Of a stretch of 64,000 bases of DNA, positions 30,673-40,010 are shown piece by piece (the stretch's first letter is position 1; each line of letters starts with the position of its first letter). The notes under the pieces are model-generated. The model saw only the letters and a program-made list of their open reading frames with translations, ran no database searches and was not told the DNA's origin. The stretch comes from Vreelandella neptunia (lineage in GTDB: Bacteria; Pseudomonadota; Gammaproteobacteria; Pseudomonadales; Halomonadaceae): positions 744,001 to 808,000 of the forward strand of contig NZ_JHQL01000003.1 in the NCBI RefSeq assembly GCF_000712975.1, given 5' to 3'. The translations under genes were made by a program, and so were the position numbers.

Positions 30673-32406
30673 ATGCTCCCCCCCGCCCAGCACCAGAATC
30701 CTTCAGCCAATATAATTCGCTCGTTGCTACAGCACACGAATGAGCTTTCTGTCTACTGTAAAGATATGCCCTATGCCTTAACAGCAGAGGTGGCAGAGCT
30801 AGATCTGAGCACAGGGCACATGGTATTGGAAATCGAATACGCAGGATTGGATATTGAGCGCTATGTTACCAACGGCAGCATAAGCTTCGATCTGGAGGCA
30901 CTAAAAGGCGCTCACACCATTGAGCGTGAAACGTACAGTCTTAGCAATGTCACTGCCAAACTGCAGAAATCAGATAGCACTCACTATCGTTTAGAGTGTT
31001 TGCTTCCTGAGTCAGTATTTGTGCAAGAAAATAGAGGCGCCGTTCGCATACCTTTTATTCTCGGTATGTTAGCCCGCGTCGGCCTGGATGTTTACCCAAA
31101 TACGCTTAACGTGTCAGGCCGATTGCGCAACTTGTCGATCGGTGGCTGTATGGTCGATATTCATCTAGCGGATAGCATCGCCATCGGGGTAAACCAGGAT
31201 ATTCCTGGTGTGATGCTTGAGTTTCCTAACGGCGACAGCTTTTTCGCTGAGGGCAAAATCCGTCATATGCGTCCTTTTGGTAATCATGGCTATGCGGCAG
31301 TGGGCGTGGAGTTCACCAATCTATCAACCTCACAAGCTGAAATACTATTTCAATTCGTCAACGAGTCCGAAAGAGAAGCCGCCTACCGTACTGGCTCCAA
31401 CGATAAGCTGGCATATCACTCTTCCCTTTTTATTCCAGGTCTTAAGGAGAAGAAAATTTTGCAGCAAGAAACCCTTGAGCGTGACAAGCGGTCTCGCCAG
31501 CCACCGATGGAACGCGGTGTGTTGGATGTCGCCCATCAACTTCAGGTGGCGCTGATGTATATGAAAAACCGCAACGTGTTTCCTAGCGAGATTTTATACG
31601 ATTGCGTCGATACGCTTCGCTATCTAGTCGAACAGGACCGCAAAGCCTTTCTGTATGCCCTAGCATTTCTAAGAGAAGAACCGGATTGGGTCAGGCATGC
31701 CGTTCAGGTAACAGGTTTGCTGGCTGACTTACTACTGCTACGCGACCCACATGACCCTCAGGTACGTGAGGCGATGCTCGGCGTAATGCTACATACCGCA
31801 GGCAAACCATTGCTCGTCAGCGAAGCGTTACCGTCGTTGAACGTGAATATGAACCCTGTGCAAAAGCTGATGCTGAGTGGCCATATAGAAGAGCTGCTCA
31901 AAAAACTGAACACATTAGGCTGGGAGCCAAGCCCAACCTGCCGAGATGTGATTGAGAATGCTAATGAACGATTAGACGGTTCTGGCTATCCCGCATCAAA
32001 ACGCGACTATCAGTTATCAACACTCATTCGGCTAATAGCCGTCATCAAAGTGATCAATAAGTACTTACATTCACGTAATGGAGAACCTGCTCACTCTCCC
32101 CTTGATGCCTATCGGGTTGTTAGTAATGCCAACACAGCCTATGACAAAACGGTGCTTGTAGAATACATGCAAGTATACGGACTTTACCCGATTGGCTGCT
32201 TGGCTAAGTATTCTGGCAATTTTCTTGCCTGGGTAATGGATGTCGATGCTAAAGGGATGCCGAACCAGGTTCACATCGTCAAAAACCTGCGCTTTCCTGA
32301 CACGAATATAAGCAGCATTATTTCTCAAAGCGACATCTCTCAACTTGGCCATCTAGAAGGTATCGTCAACCCGTTGGACTACGGTGTGAAAGTGCTTAAA
32401 CTTTAG
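30673..32406 (+). CDS. PilZ protein with degenerate HD-GYP domain
   Basis: A 577-residue cytoplasmic protein. An N-terminal YcgR-like region (about 1-115) leads to a PilZ domain with both c-di-GMP motifs: RGAVR (R121-R125) and NLSIGG (N153-G158). The C-terminal part (about 280-500) is related to HD-GYP phosphodiesterases: the GYP element DGSGYP is kept, but the HD pair reads H374-T375 and the HHE block reads NANE. Phosphodiesterase activity is therefore unlikely; a c-di-GMP receptor role is inferred. The start at 30673 has AGG 8 bases upstream; the frame is open to 30628. The 299 bases before it are A/T-rich and hold no other gene. Confidence 0.8.
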   Translation: MLPPAQHQNPSANIIRSLLQHTNELSVYCKDMPYALTAEVAELDLSTGHMVLEIEYAGLDIERYVTNGSISFDLEALKGAHTIERETYSLSNVTAKLQKSDSTHYRLECLLPESVFVQENRGAVRIPFILGMLARVGLDVYPNTLNVSGRLRNLSIGGCMVDIHLADSIAIGVNQDIPGVMLEFPNGDSFFAEGKIRHMRPFGNHGYAAVGVEFTNLSTSQAEILFQFVNESEREAAYRTGSNDKLAYHSSLFIPGLKEKKILQQETLERDKRSRQPPMERGVLDVAHQLQVALMYMKNRNVFPSEILYDCVDTLRYLVEQDRKAFLYALAFLREEPDWVRHAVQVTGLLADLLLLRDPHDPQVREAMLGVMLHTAGKPLLVSEALPSLNVNMNPVQKLMLSGHIEELLKKLNTLGWEPSPTCRDVIENANERLDGSGYPASKRDYQLSTLIRLIAVIKVINKYLHSRNGEPAHSPLDAYRVVSNANTAYDKTVLVEYMQVYGLYPIGCLAKYSGNFLAWVMDVDAKGMPNQVHIVKNLRFPDTNISSIISQSDISQLGHLEGIVNPLDYGVKVLKL

Positions 32407-32416
32407 GGTCTATCCA

Positions 32417-33547
32417 CTAACGATCGGCACTTAAGAGCTGACCTGACGCTAGCAGACCGCTTACGCCGCGCTCTGCTGCTTCAATAGCGCCTGCTAAATA
32501 GCCAGGGTACTGCTGCCCCCATTCACTACCAATGCCTGTTAAACGATGCTGCCAAGGCCCTTCTAAAGCGCTCGCGGGCGGCGGCGTACTATGCTCACCG
32601 AGTTGGCAATCTGAGGCTGTCGCCGTTAACGGCTCTACAGCCCAATCCTTAATAATATCGATAACAGGCGTACCTGCCTGCGGGCCAAATAACCTGATCA
32701 ATTGATCACGGCAGCGTTGCCGCAAGACGTTTTCTCTACTATTTTTTCTCGCGCTTGCAGGCACGCTAAAAAAGCCAAAGAGCGCCCCATGACCACTGGG
32801 ATCGGACGCATCGTGTATTTCACCTAATGGGCCAATCAAACTACGTGCCTCGCCAGAAAGACCATGTTCACGCCAGAAAGGTGTTGGGAAAAGAGCGACA
32901 TATTTAGCGTGTGGGGCCATCCATGTTGCTGTGTGCCGCCATTGATGGGCAAGACTTACTGGTAACGCTGGCGAGAACGTAATACGTTGCTCAGCAAGTC
33001 TTGGCGGTACCGCCAGAAGAACATGATCTGCGTAATAGCGTTGTATAAGCCCACCTTTATCTTCACTTAGTAGTTCAACTGCCTCACCATTGAACGACAA
33101 ACGCTCAACCGTTTGACCTGTCACTATCCTCTGAGCATCGACACGCTGGCGCAAAGCTTCAATTAACACGCTCATGCCACCCTTTAAACGCATTGAAGGC
33201 GGCGTATTCACAAACCCCTGCATGCGAACTGGGGTTCCATTAAGCGTACGTTCAACCAACATATCCCCCGTTTCAAACTGGGCAAAAGAAACGATACCCA
33301 GAGACTCCACCAATGCACCAAGAGCATGCTGAAAGCCTGGCCAAAACCACGAAGGCCCCATATCAAATGCCTCAGGTTGTTGTCCTGGCGCCGACTTGCC
33401 TTCTGGCGTTACTGATGCAATACGACCACCTAGCTCGTCACGCCCTTCCAACAATACAAAGTCACTAATTCCCTGCTGCTCTAACAGGTAAGCGGCGTAA
33501 AGACCTGCTAACCCACCGCCGACAATAGCGATACGTGTTGTGTGCAT
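32417..33547 (-). CDS. FAD-dependent amine oxidase
   Basis: A 376-residue flavoprotein of the monoamine-oxidase-like family. The N-terminal IAIVGGGLAGLYAAYLLEQQ is the FAD dinucleotide fold, followed by GRDELGGRI. The C-terminal segment GIGSEWGQQYPGYLAGAIEA closes the FAD site as in the family. It is shorter than eukaryotic monoamine oxidases and has no membrane anchor or signal. The amine substrate is unknown. GAGG lies 6 bases before the ATG. It converges with the PilZ gene with only 10 bases between stops. Confidence 0.87.
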   Translation of the reverse strand: MHTTRIAIVGGGLAGLYAAYLLEQQGISDFVLLEGRDELGGRIASVTPEGKSAPGQQPEAFDMGPSWFWPGFQHALGALVESLGIVSFAQFETGDMLVERTLNGTPVRMQGFVNTPPSMRLKGGMSVLIEALRQRVDAQRIVTGQTVERLSFNGEAVELLSEDKGGLIQRYYADHVLLAVPPRLAEQRITFSPALPVSLAHQWRHTATWMAPHAKYVALFPTPFWREHGLSGEARSLIGPLGEIHDASDPSGHGALFGFFSVPASARKNSRENVLRQRCRDQLIRLFGPQAGTPVIDIIKDWAVEPLTATASDCQLGEHSTPPPASALEGPWQHRLTGIGSEWGQQYPGYLAGAIEAAERGVSGLLASGQLLSADR

Positions 33548-33636
33548 CAGTCACCTCAGAATAATTAAAGAAGTAATGGTAAAGAGACAGAAAATGACCT
33601 AGTCAGTCACACAGGACGAAGCGCTACTCTGGATAA

Positions 33637-33661
33637 CTTGTCTGAATAGCTTGTCTGAATA
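33637..33661. repeat. Two-copy 13-base tandem repeat
   Basis: CTTGTCTGAATA occurs twice with one G between the copies. It lies about 175 bases before fmdA and 90 bases from the amine oxidase start, in their shared 288-base divergent region. It could be a paired regulator site or a simple duplication. Confidence 0.6.
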
Positions 33662-33835
33662 ACCTCTACACATCCTATACCAATGAAGTTTTCAGGTTTA
33701 AAAAAAATAAAATAATGATAAATTCAAAAGCGTCGCCCTAACAACAGCCACCTATAAAGACTCTTTAGGGTTAAGCATGTGATAGGCAGCGGTCGATTGT
33801 ATAAAAATGCATAAAAAAACAAAAGGATACTTCCC

Positions 33836-35158
33836 ATGCAACATACCATAGATAAGTCATCAACCGTTCAGCAACACGTTGTTGTGCAAGAATTTACTAA
33901 CAGTGTGCTAGACCCCAATGCCCCCATGTTGGGACCAGTTAAAAATGGGGGAACCATCACAGCCAACACTGTACCTGGCTGTTGGGGACCGATGATTACC
34001 CCACGTCTTCGCGGCGGACATGAGGTGACTACTCCCGTGTTTATTGAGGGCGCAGAAGTAGGTGATGGTGTTGCCATCCGTATTCGCGATATTGCCGTTA
34101 CCTCTATCGCGACCGCGTCTGGACATGATAGCTCGCCCGAAGGATTTTGCCTTGGCGACCCCTACGTTGCCGCTCGCTGCCCTGTTTGTGACACACTGTG
34201 GCCCGAGACCCATATCGATGGCATCGGGCAAGATGCCGTAAAGTGTGATGCCTGCAATAACCCTGTAAAACCCTTCGAAATAGTCCATGGCTACACCGTC
34301 ACCTTTGACGATGACAGAACAATCGGGCTTACCGTACCTAGCAATGTGGCAACTACCATTGCCCAACGCGCTGACCATTACTCAGCTTTACCCCCAGGCA
34401 GCCGACAGCACTCTATTCTTAACTATGCACCATCAGATATGCCTGGAACGCTAATTCGCACACGGCCGTTTATGGGGCAGCTTGGTACTTGCCCGTCAAT
34501 GCCAATGCCAGACAGCCACAACGCTGGTGATTTTGGTGCTTTCTTGATCGGGGCGCCACATGAGTATGCTATTACGCCCGAGCAATTAGCTACGCACAAA
34601 ACCGACGGACACATGGATATTGATGCTGTTCGTGCCGGCGCCATCCTTATTGCCCCTGTTAAGGTGCCAGGCGCAGGGGTTTATATGGGAGATATGCATG
34701 CAGGCCAGGGTGATGGCGAAATTGCTGGGCACACTATGGATGTAGCAGGAAGCGTCACGCTTCAGGTAGAAGCCGTGAAAAACTACCCACTGGACGGCCC
34801 CGTTTTATTCCCGCTGCTGGAAGATCTGCCACCATTAGCCAAACCGTTTAGTGCATCTGAAAAGGCCAAAGGCCAGCAATTGGCAGAAAAATGGGGAGTA
34901 GAAAACATTGAGCCGCTAGCGCCAATCTCGGTGATTGGAACCGCTGCTAACCTCAATGAGGCAATTGAAAACGGCATTCAGCGAGCGGCTACCCTACTTA
35001 ATATGAGTGTCGCTGAAATCCGTAATCGAGCCACCATTAACGGTGCTATAGAAATTGGCCGTGCACCGGGCGTGATACAAGTGACTTTCCTTGCCCCCCT
35101 ATCTCGCCTAGATGCTATTGGCCTTGGGGGCTATGCCCGGGAACAGTACGACCTTTAG
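33836..35158 (+). CDS. fmdA: Acetamidase/formamidase
   Basis: A 440-residue amidase that hydrolyses formamide or short amides to ammonia and the acid. It shows the family core: GPVKNGGTITANTVPGCWGP, the metal and substrate loop DMHAGQGDGEIAGHTMDVAG, and CPSMPMPDSHNAGDFGA. A four-cysteine insertion, C115-x2-C118 and C137-x2-C140, looks like a small zinc ribbon. No signal peptide. AAGGA precedes the ATG. There is no FmdC-like porin or urea/amide ABC transporter beside it, so it is a solitary nitrogen-scavenging gene. Confidence 0.9.
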   Translation: MQHTIDKSSTVQQHVVVQEFTNSVLDPNAPMLGPVKNGGTITANTVPGCWGPMITPRLRGGHEVTTPVFIEGAEVGDGVAIRIRDIAVTSIATASGHDSSPEGFCLGDPYVAARCPVCDTLWPETHIDGIGQDAVKCDACNNPVKPFEIVHGYTVTFDDDRTIGLTVPSNVATTIAQRADHYSALPPGSRQHSILNYAPSDMPGTLIRTRPFMGQLGTCPSMPMPDSHNAGDFGAFLIGAPHEYAITPEQLATHKTDGHMDIDAVRAGAILIAPVKVPGAGVYMGDMHAGQGDGEIAGHTMDVAGSVTLQVEAVKNYPLDGPVLFPLLEDLPPLAKPFSASEKAKGQQLAEKWGVENIEPLAPISVIGTAANLNEAIENGIQRAATLLNMSVAEIRNRATINGAIEIGRAPGVIQVTFLAPLSRLDAIGLGGYAREQYDL

Positions 35159-35231
35159 TGCTGCACAACACTAACCAACAGTACTTGAAGACATACTGCA
35201 CTTGGTTGTAAGCCAGCTCGCTTCTCGGTTG

Positions 35232-35295
35232 CTAAGCCCTTAGATGACTAAGCTCTTAGATGTCTAAGCTCTTAGGTTGCTAAACTCTGTTATCA
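35232..35295. repeat. Tandem palindromic 16-base repeats
   Basis: Three near-identical 16-base units starting at 35232, 35248 and 35264 and a decayed fourth at 35280. Each good unit contains CTAAG-NN-CTTAG, so every unit can form its own hairpin or bind a dimeric protein. They lie downstream of fmdA in the convergent gap with the chemoreceptor gene. Confidence 0.75.
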
Positions 35296-35341
35296 AAGAA
35301 GCGAGTCTAAACAACCTTTTAACCGTGCATTTTCCGATGAT

Positions 35342-35361
35342 GCCGCGTCATTAGACGCGGC
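35342..35361. terminator. GC-rich hairpin between fmdA and the chemoreceptor gene
   Basis: GCCGCGTC / GACGCGGC is a perfect 8-bp stem with an ATTA loop, in the convergent gap. Only a weak T run (TAGCTTTAT) follows on the plus strand. Likely terminator for fmdA, possibly for both genes. Confidence 0.5.
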
Positions 35362-35430
35362 TAGCTTTATGGAAAAATACTCAGTGCAAAACACAGCACA
35401 AAAACACGGTAGATAAAAAACAAGCAGATC

Positions 35431-36732
35431 TTAAACAGACGCTTCGCGTTGCAAAGAGGTCGCAGTTTCTTCCATTTCAAGCGACGTGCTCGTCAACTGT
35501 TCTGCAAGTTTTGAAATATCTTGCGCGCCTTGGTACAGCTCGTAAGTCGCCTTATTGATCTGCTCGATACCTAACGACTGTTCCTGGCTGCTGCTGGCAA
35601 TATCGCGCACTAATTGAGCAGTCCGTTCGATGGCAGGTACTAATCCCTTAATACGCTCGCCTGCTTGTTCTGCCGTAATTACCGACTGGGTAGAAGTTGC
35701 ACCAATGTCCTGAGCAGCCAGCCGACTTCCTTCTGCCAGCTTACGCACTTCAGAGGCTACGACAGCAAAACCACGACCGTGCTCCCCTGCCCTTGCCGCC
35801 TCCACCGAGGCATTAAGAGCCAGTAAGTTCGTCTGAAACGCAATGTCATCAATGATTTTGACTTTACTGGCAATATCACGCATGGCTTGAATAGTCTGTA
35901 AAACGGCAGCACTTCCGTCACTTGCATCCCTAGCGGCTTGATTAGCAACACTTTCTGTTTCTACGGCGTTTTCAGCATTTTGCGCAACAGTGGCACTTAA
36001 TTCATCCAGTGATGCCGTTGTCTGTTCAACGCTAGCCGCCTGCTGTGTAGTTGCTGATGATAGGCTTTCAGAGGCCGACGAGACTCGGCTTGAGAGGCCT
36101 GCCATATTATTAATGGCTTGCTCAACTTCACTTAATAATGCCGCACGCTGGCGTTGCAACTCACTTCCCAGGCGATCGCTTTCATTAAGTGCATCTTGCG
36201 AACGGATAAATTCACCCGCCATAATGTTAGCAAGTACCACGAGCACAGCCGCTTCAAATGCTAAATAACCACCATGAACAAGGACCATCTTCAGACTCGC
36301 TTCAGGCATGACATAAATGCCTATATCCATGCTTTGTAAGACATGAAAAGAAAGGTGATGGATAAGCGCCACAACAGCAGCCGCAGCAATGACACGCCAG
36401 TCGCGGTAATAAAGAAGGATTGCTAACAGCACAAACAATCCAAAGTGTACTTCAATAAGCCCATGGGCTTGGTGGATATGCAGCCCAGTCATCACCATAA
36501 ATGCTGCGCCCATGTAAAGACGCGTTAGTAAGTCACTTCCTTGTGAATAGGTTAAGTAACCACCTAGTATTACTGTCGGCACGCCAATAATGAGCGCCTC
36601 CAACCAGGTGGAATACCAACTAGCAAGTGCCAGTGCTAGCACTCCCTGGGCAATGAGGATTTTAAACATGAGGAGGCTCGCATCTTGCCACTGCTCATGA
36701 AAAAGATCCTTATCGAGTCTATTCAACTGCAT
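35431..36732 (-). CDS. Methyl-accepting chemotaxis protein with six-helix membrane sensor
   Basis: A 433-residue chemoreceptor. Six membrane helices fill the first 180 residues, with no periplasmic ligand domain and no HAMP domain visible. The cytoplasmic signalling coiled coil follows; its tip [19 protein letters not shown] is conserved. The C-terminus lacks a CheR-binding pentapeptide. Signal input is probably through the membrane (redox, pH, membrane state), which is inference. The gene has no adjacent che operon. Confidence 0.9.
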   Translation of the reverse strand: MQLNRLDKDLFHEQWQDASLLMFKILIAQGVLALALASWYSTWLEALIIGVPTVILGGYLTYSQGSDLLTRLYMGAAFMVMTGLHIHQAHGLIEVHFGLFVLLAILLYYRDWRVIAAAAVVALIHHLSFHVLQSMDIGIYVMPEASLKMVLVHGGYLAFEAAVLVVLANIMAGEFIRSQDALNESDRLGSELQRQRAALLSEVEQAINNMAGLSSRVSSASESLSSATTQQAASVEQTTASLDELSATVAQNAENAVETESVANQAARDASDGSAAVLQTIQAMRDIASKVKIIDDIAFQTNLLALNASVEAARAGEHGRGFAVVASEVRKLAEGSRLAAQDIGATSTQSVITAEQAGERIKGLVPAIERTAQLVRDIASSSQEQSLGIEQINKATYELYQGAQDISKLAEQLTSTSLEMEETATSLQREASV

Positions 36733-36793
36733 GAAAGAAGTGTCCCTGTCGTTAGGTAGATATGGGGGTTAATGATTAGCTTATTAATGATTT

Positions 36794-37375
36794 TTAATTA
36801 GGCCAATCGCAATAACAGCCAAAAGTGGACAAATTAAGCCACGGTGTCACGCTTTGCTGGGTAATGGCGCCATCTAGCACCTGCTCAACGGGAGTGCTTC
36901 CATCACTTGAACAGAAGGCACCATCGCTATAAGGACCGAAATAGACCAACGTATTTTGTGAATCAAAGATAACCGCCGAGGGACTGCTAAGCCCCTCTAG
37001 ATTATTAATAACAATTACATCAGATACCCTTGGGAACGTAGTTAACGCTCTATCAACTAAGCTCTGGTTTGGCACTGCCACGACAAAATCAATGCCCTGT
37101 TTTTCGTAGCTCGTTATGATTTCTTCAACATGGCTTTGGCTAAAGCGACTGCAACGACAGGCGGGATTCCAAAAATGAATAAGACGCCCGATAGATTGAG
37201 TTGGCAAAGGACCAATGCTCGTCATGGATTGAGCAACATCCGCCGGAAATTGAGCTAATACGTCTTGTTCGTCAGCAAACAGGCGAAGATTTTTGTAAGT
37301 AAATAGCCAAAAAGCAATCACAATAAACGTACCCCAGCCTAGCACTAGGCTGAATCCAACCAACTTCCGGGGCAT
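36794..37375 (-). CDS. Membrane-anchored thioredoxin-like protein (DUF6436-like)
   Basis: A 193-residue protein with one N-terminal membrane helix (about 8-26), then a thioredoxin-like domain on the outside. HFWNPACRCSRFSQSHVEEI is where thioredoxins have WCxxC; here it is C-x-C. Later AVIFDSQNTLVYFGPYSDGAFC and a C-terminal CYC motif suggest further redox-active Cys. Similar sequences are classed as DUF6436; function unknown. AGGA lies 8 bases before the ATG at 37375; the frame is open to 37417. Same strand as the chemoreceptor gene, 61 bases upstream of it. Confidence 0.7.
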   Translation of the reverse strand: MPRKLVGFSLVLGWGTFIVIAFWLFTYKNLRLFADEQDVLAQFPADVAQSMTSIGPLPTQSIGRLIHFWNPACRCSRFSQSHVEEIITSYEKQGIDFVVAVPNQSLVDRALTTFPRVSDVIVINNLEGLSSPSAVIFDSQNTLVYFGPYSDGAFCSSDGSTPVEQVLDGAITQQSVTPWLNLSTFGCYCDWPN

Positions 37376-37607
37376 AAAACGATCCTGCTGACAGTCAATA
37401 ACGTGACGATGCCGCAAAATACTATGAAAAACTGTTTAGCTACTACAAAAATTCTTCTATTTACCAAAGAATATCGACATTTCTTGATCTATTGACGTAT
37501 TAACTCTGGTTAAATATTAGCATGCTCACTAAAAGACTAATGTCGCGTTGCCACTATTCACCTCGTAAGCTACTTGAAAATTACTTCATTGAATAAGTGA
37601 CGGGGTT

Positions 37608-40010
37608 TCAATCGGCAAGCACAGGCTGCCAGCCCTGCGGCGTATAGCACTCTACGCCCTCATCACCTATCCGTGTTAGCCACAACCAACGGTGGTTTAT
37701 CAAATCAGCCACCACGGGCTGGCGCTTCAAAATTGCTTCAATACGTTCTTTAGGCGCATCGATCACCACGGTTAAGCGCAGCGGCTCATGATGCAATTTT
37801 TCACCATCGCGAAGCGACTGCTCGGGCAACCCAATCCGCAACTGTGGCGAGTTACCTTCAATGACACCAACATGCCCACCCACGACTGAATGCAGCAGCT
37901 TGTTGCCTGCGCCATACAGCTCTGGCACCACAGTGGATGCGTAGTACTGCAGATTGATCCAGCTAGCCACTAGCATGGGCGCCATCATCAGCCCTTCTAA
38001 CACCTTGCCATCGGGGTCTTCGGAAGGGTGGTAGTCATGCAAAAATGCACGCCCTTCGAGCATTTTTCCTTGGGTAAGCGACCGCGGAGCTAAAATCAAG
38101 GCAGCATTATTCACCAGCCCCCACTCTGGCCGGGGCTGCGACCAATCGGCACCGCGCATTGCCAGGGTTTTCAGGCGCGCAACGTGAGTAGTTTCATCCA
38201 CGCCCAATGCCGAAGCACGCTCAAGCCGAGTGGCTTCGCCAGCACGTTGCACGCCGCTTTCAAACGTAGTGAGTGCAGCCTCTAGCCCCACAGGCATTTG
38301 CTTATCCCGATAAATATGTACCCTATCCGTTAGGGTGCAGTGGGTCGCCGCCAGTACATAAAACGCACTAGGTAATGAAATGCCCATTTGTTGAACAGAT
38401 TGCTGCACGTCCGGATCATTCAGTAGCGCAGCGGCTACCCGAGCATTCATTCCGCCGCCTTGCCCGCCACACGCACCGCAAGTTAGCCCGGCGTGGTGTG
38501 GGTTATTTTCACTTTGAGAGTCATGACCCACTAGCACCAGCAGCGGTGCAGTGAGGTTGCCAAGCAGGGTGAGTAGGTTTTTGGCCAGCGCTATTTTTTC
38601 GTGACGCGCGATTGGCTCCCCATCGTAAGTATGGAACAACCCAGCAGGCGCATCGCACTGTGCCACCGGTGCTTGCTTGCGCAGGCTATCCTTAATCAGC
38701 TTCCAGCCCCAGGCAATGCCAGTAGTCTCGACCAGAGTAAAGGTTGAAAGCGGCGCGTACTTCGCATGCCGTACGCTTTGGCGCTGACTCTCTTTCTGAT
38801 AGCGCTTGACACCCTGCTGCTGAGGCCGTGTAGCCCCTACCCGATAGGTGGGCTTTAACAAACCAGGCACACGGGGAAGAGCGCGCTCAGGTCCGATCGC
38901 GGCATCGGTTACCGGCATAGCAAAAAAACCCGCCACCCCAAGCGTTGCCACCGTGGGGGCAGCTTGTTCTAAATGGCGACGAAACCGCTCAGAACGTACA
39001 TCAATGCAAAACGCTGCCTGCACCTGTGCAGCCGGAGGTGACGACGTACTAGGCGCAGTCAATGTAGCGGCTAACATCCGCTGATAACCCACTTCGTAGG
39101 CGTGTTGCCAACACCATAGCGCTTCATGATCATAATGAGTGGTCAAAGCAGCATCCGCTGCTTGCCACTGGGCAAACCATTCACTTTTCTGTTGTTGATT
39201 AAGCTGGCGAACCCCTAGCCACTCCCAAGCCAACACCATTGCCACCAGCTGGCTAATGCCAGCCTCCTGCTGCTGTTCAGGCGTGTGCCAGCTAATTCCT
39301 TGACACCATGAGGCCCAGCCATTCACCCGTAACAGTAGCGTATGAGCTAACACTTCAAATGCATCGGGAGTTAATTCCCAATCCGCTGCTACCTGCTCAC
39401 TAGCTGCAGCGGCGTTATCTGGCAGCGACTGCAACGAGCATCGCTGCTCTGTTGACCAGCGCAAATCGTGTTGTACCGTTTTTTTCCAAGCATAATAAAG
39501 TGAAGGCACAGAACAGCTTGCCCAGCGCTGCTGATGTTGATCGAAGTAGCTAGCGCAGCTCTCCGCAATAGGGTCAAATCCCGTATGCGCTTCTAGAATG
39601 TCCCAAGCGCTACATAGCGGCGTAATAGGTTTAGCGGGCAATGCCAAGTAATCCACTAAGCGCTGCTCACTAAAGGCGTAACTACCCTGGCGCAGGGCCT
39701 GGCGCAAGTCATGCGGTGTAATCCGACCGGTTTCCCAAGCATGACGATAAAACTGAGCAGGCATGGTCATCGGCTGCCCAGCCCGACGATTCAGATCATG
39801 GCTGACCTGTTCGATGGGCTGATGTTTCAAGCCCCACCAAGGATTCACCGCAATCCACTGATCAAGCGGCCAAACGGGTGCAATAGCATCGGTCGCCCGC
39901 TTTAGTGCGTCACGATACTGAAAAGACTGTTGGCTTGTAGAGGTAGTCGCATCCATTGCAGCGGGCTCTCCCATAAATTGCTTCATGGACTCTCTCATAG
40001 TCGCTCTCAT
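37608..40010 (-). CDS. dabA: Inorganic carbon transporter subunit DabA (DUF2309)
   Basis: An 800-residue peripheral protein that, with DabB, takes up inorganic carbon by energy-coupled one-way hydration of CO2. The beta-carbonic-anhydrase-like zinc site is complete: C335 and D337 in FCIDVRSERF, H496 in LVGHDSQSEN and C511 in GLTCGACGG, with the same spacing as in Halothiobacillus DabA. The ATG at 40010 overlaps the dabB stop by four bases and has AAGGAG 8 bases upstream. Confidence 0.93.
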   Translation of the reverse strand: MRATMRESMKQFMGEPAAMDATTSTSQQSFQYRDALKRATDAIAPVWPLDQWIAVNPWWGLKHQPIEQVSHDLNRRAGQPMTMPAQFYRHAWETGRITPHDLRQALRQGSYAFSEQRLVDYLALPAKPITPLCSAWDILEAHTGFDPIAESCASYFDQHQQRWASCSVPSLYYAWKKTVQHDLRWSTEQRCSLQSLPDNAAAASEQVAADWELTPDAFEVLAHTLLLRVNGWASWCQGISWHTPEQQQEAGISQLVAMVLAWEWLGVRQLNQQQKSEWFAQWQAADAALTTHYDHEALWCWQHAYEVGYQRMLAATLTAPSTSSPPAAQVQAAFCIDVRSERFRRHLEQAAPTVATLGVAGFFAMPVTDAAIGPERALPRVPGLLKPTYRVGATRPQQQGVKRYQKESQRQSVRHAKYAPLSTFTLVETTGIAWGWKLIKDSLRKQAPVAQCDAPAGLFHTYDGEPIARHEKIALAKNLLTLLGNLTAPLLVLVGHDSQSENNPHHAGLTCGACGGQGGGMNARVAAALLNDPDVQQSVQQMGISLPSAFYVLAATHCTLTDRVHIYRDKQMPVGLEAALTTFESGVQRAGEATRLERASALGVDETTHVARLKTLAMRGADWSQPRPEWGLVNNAALILAPRSLTQGKMLEGRAFLHDYHPSEDPDGKVLEGLMMAPMLVASWINLQYYASTVVPELYGAGNKLLHSVVGGHVGVIEGNSPQLRIGLPEQSLRDGEKLHHEPLRLTVVIDAPKERIEAILKRQPVVADLINHRWLWLTRIGDEGVECYTPQGWQPVLAD

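Noticed and set aside
35232..35295. CRISPR array
   Set aside because: Units are contiguous 16-base palindromes without spacers.
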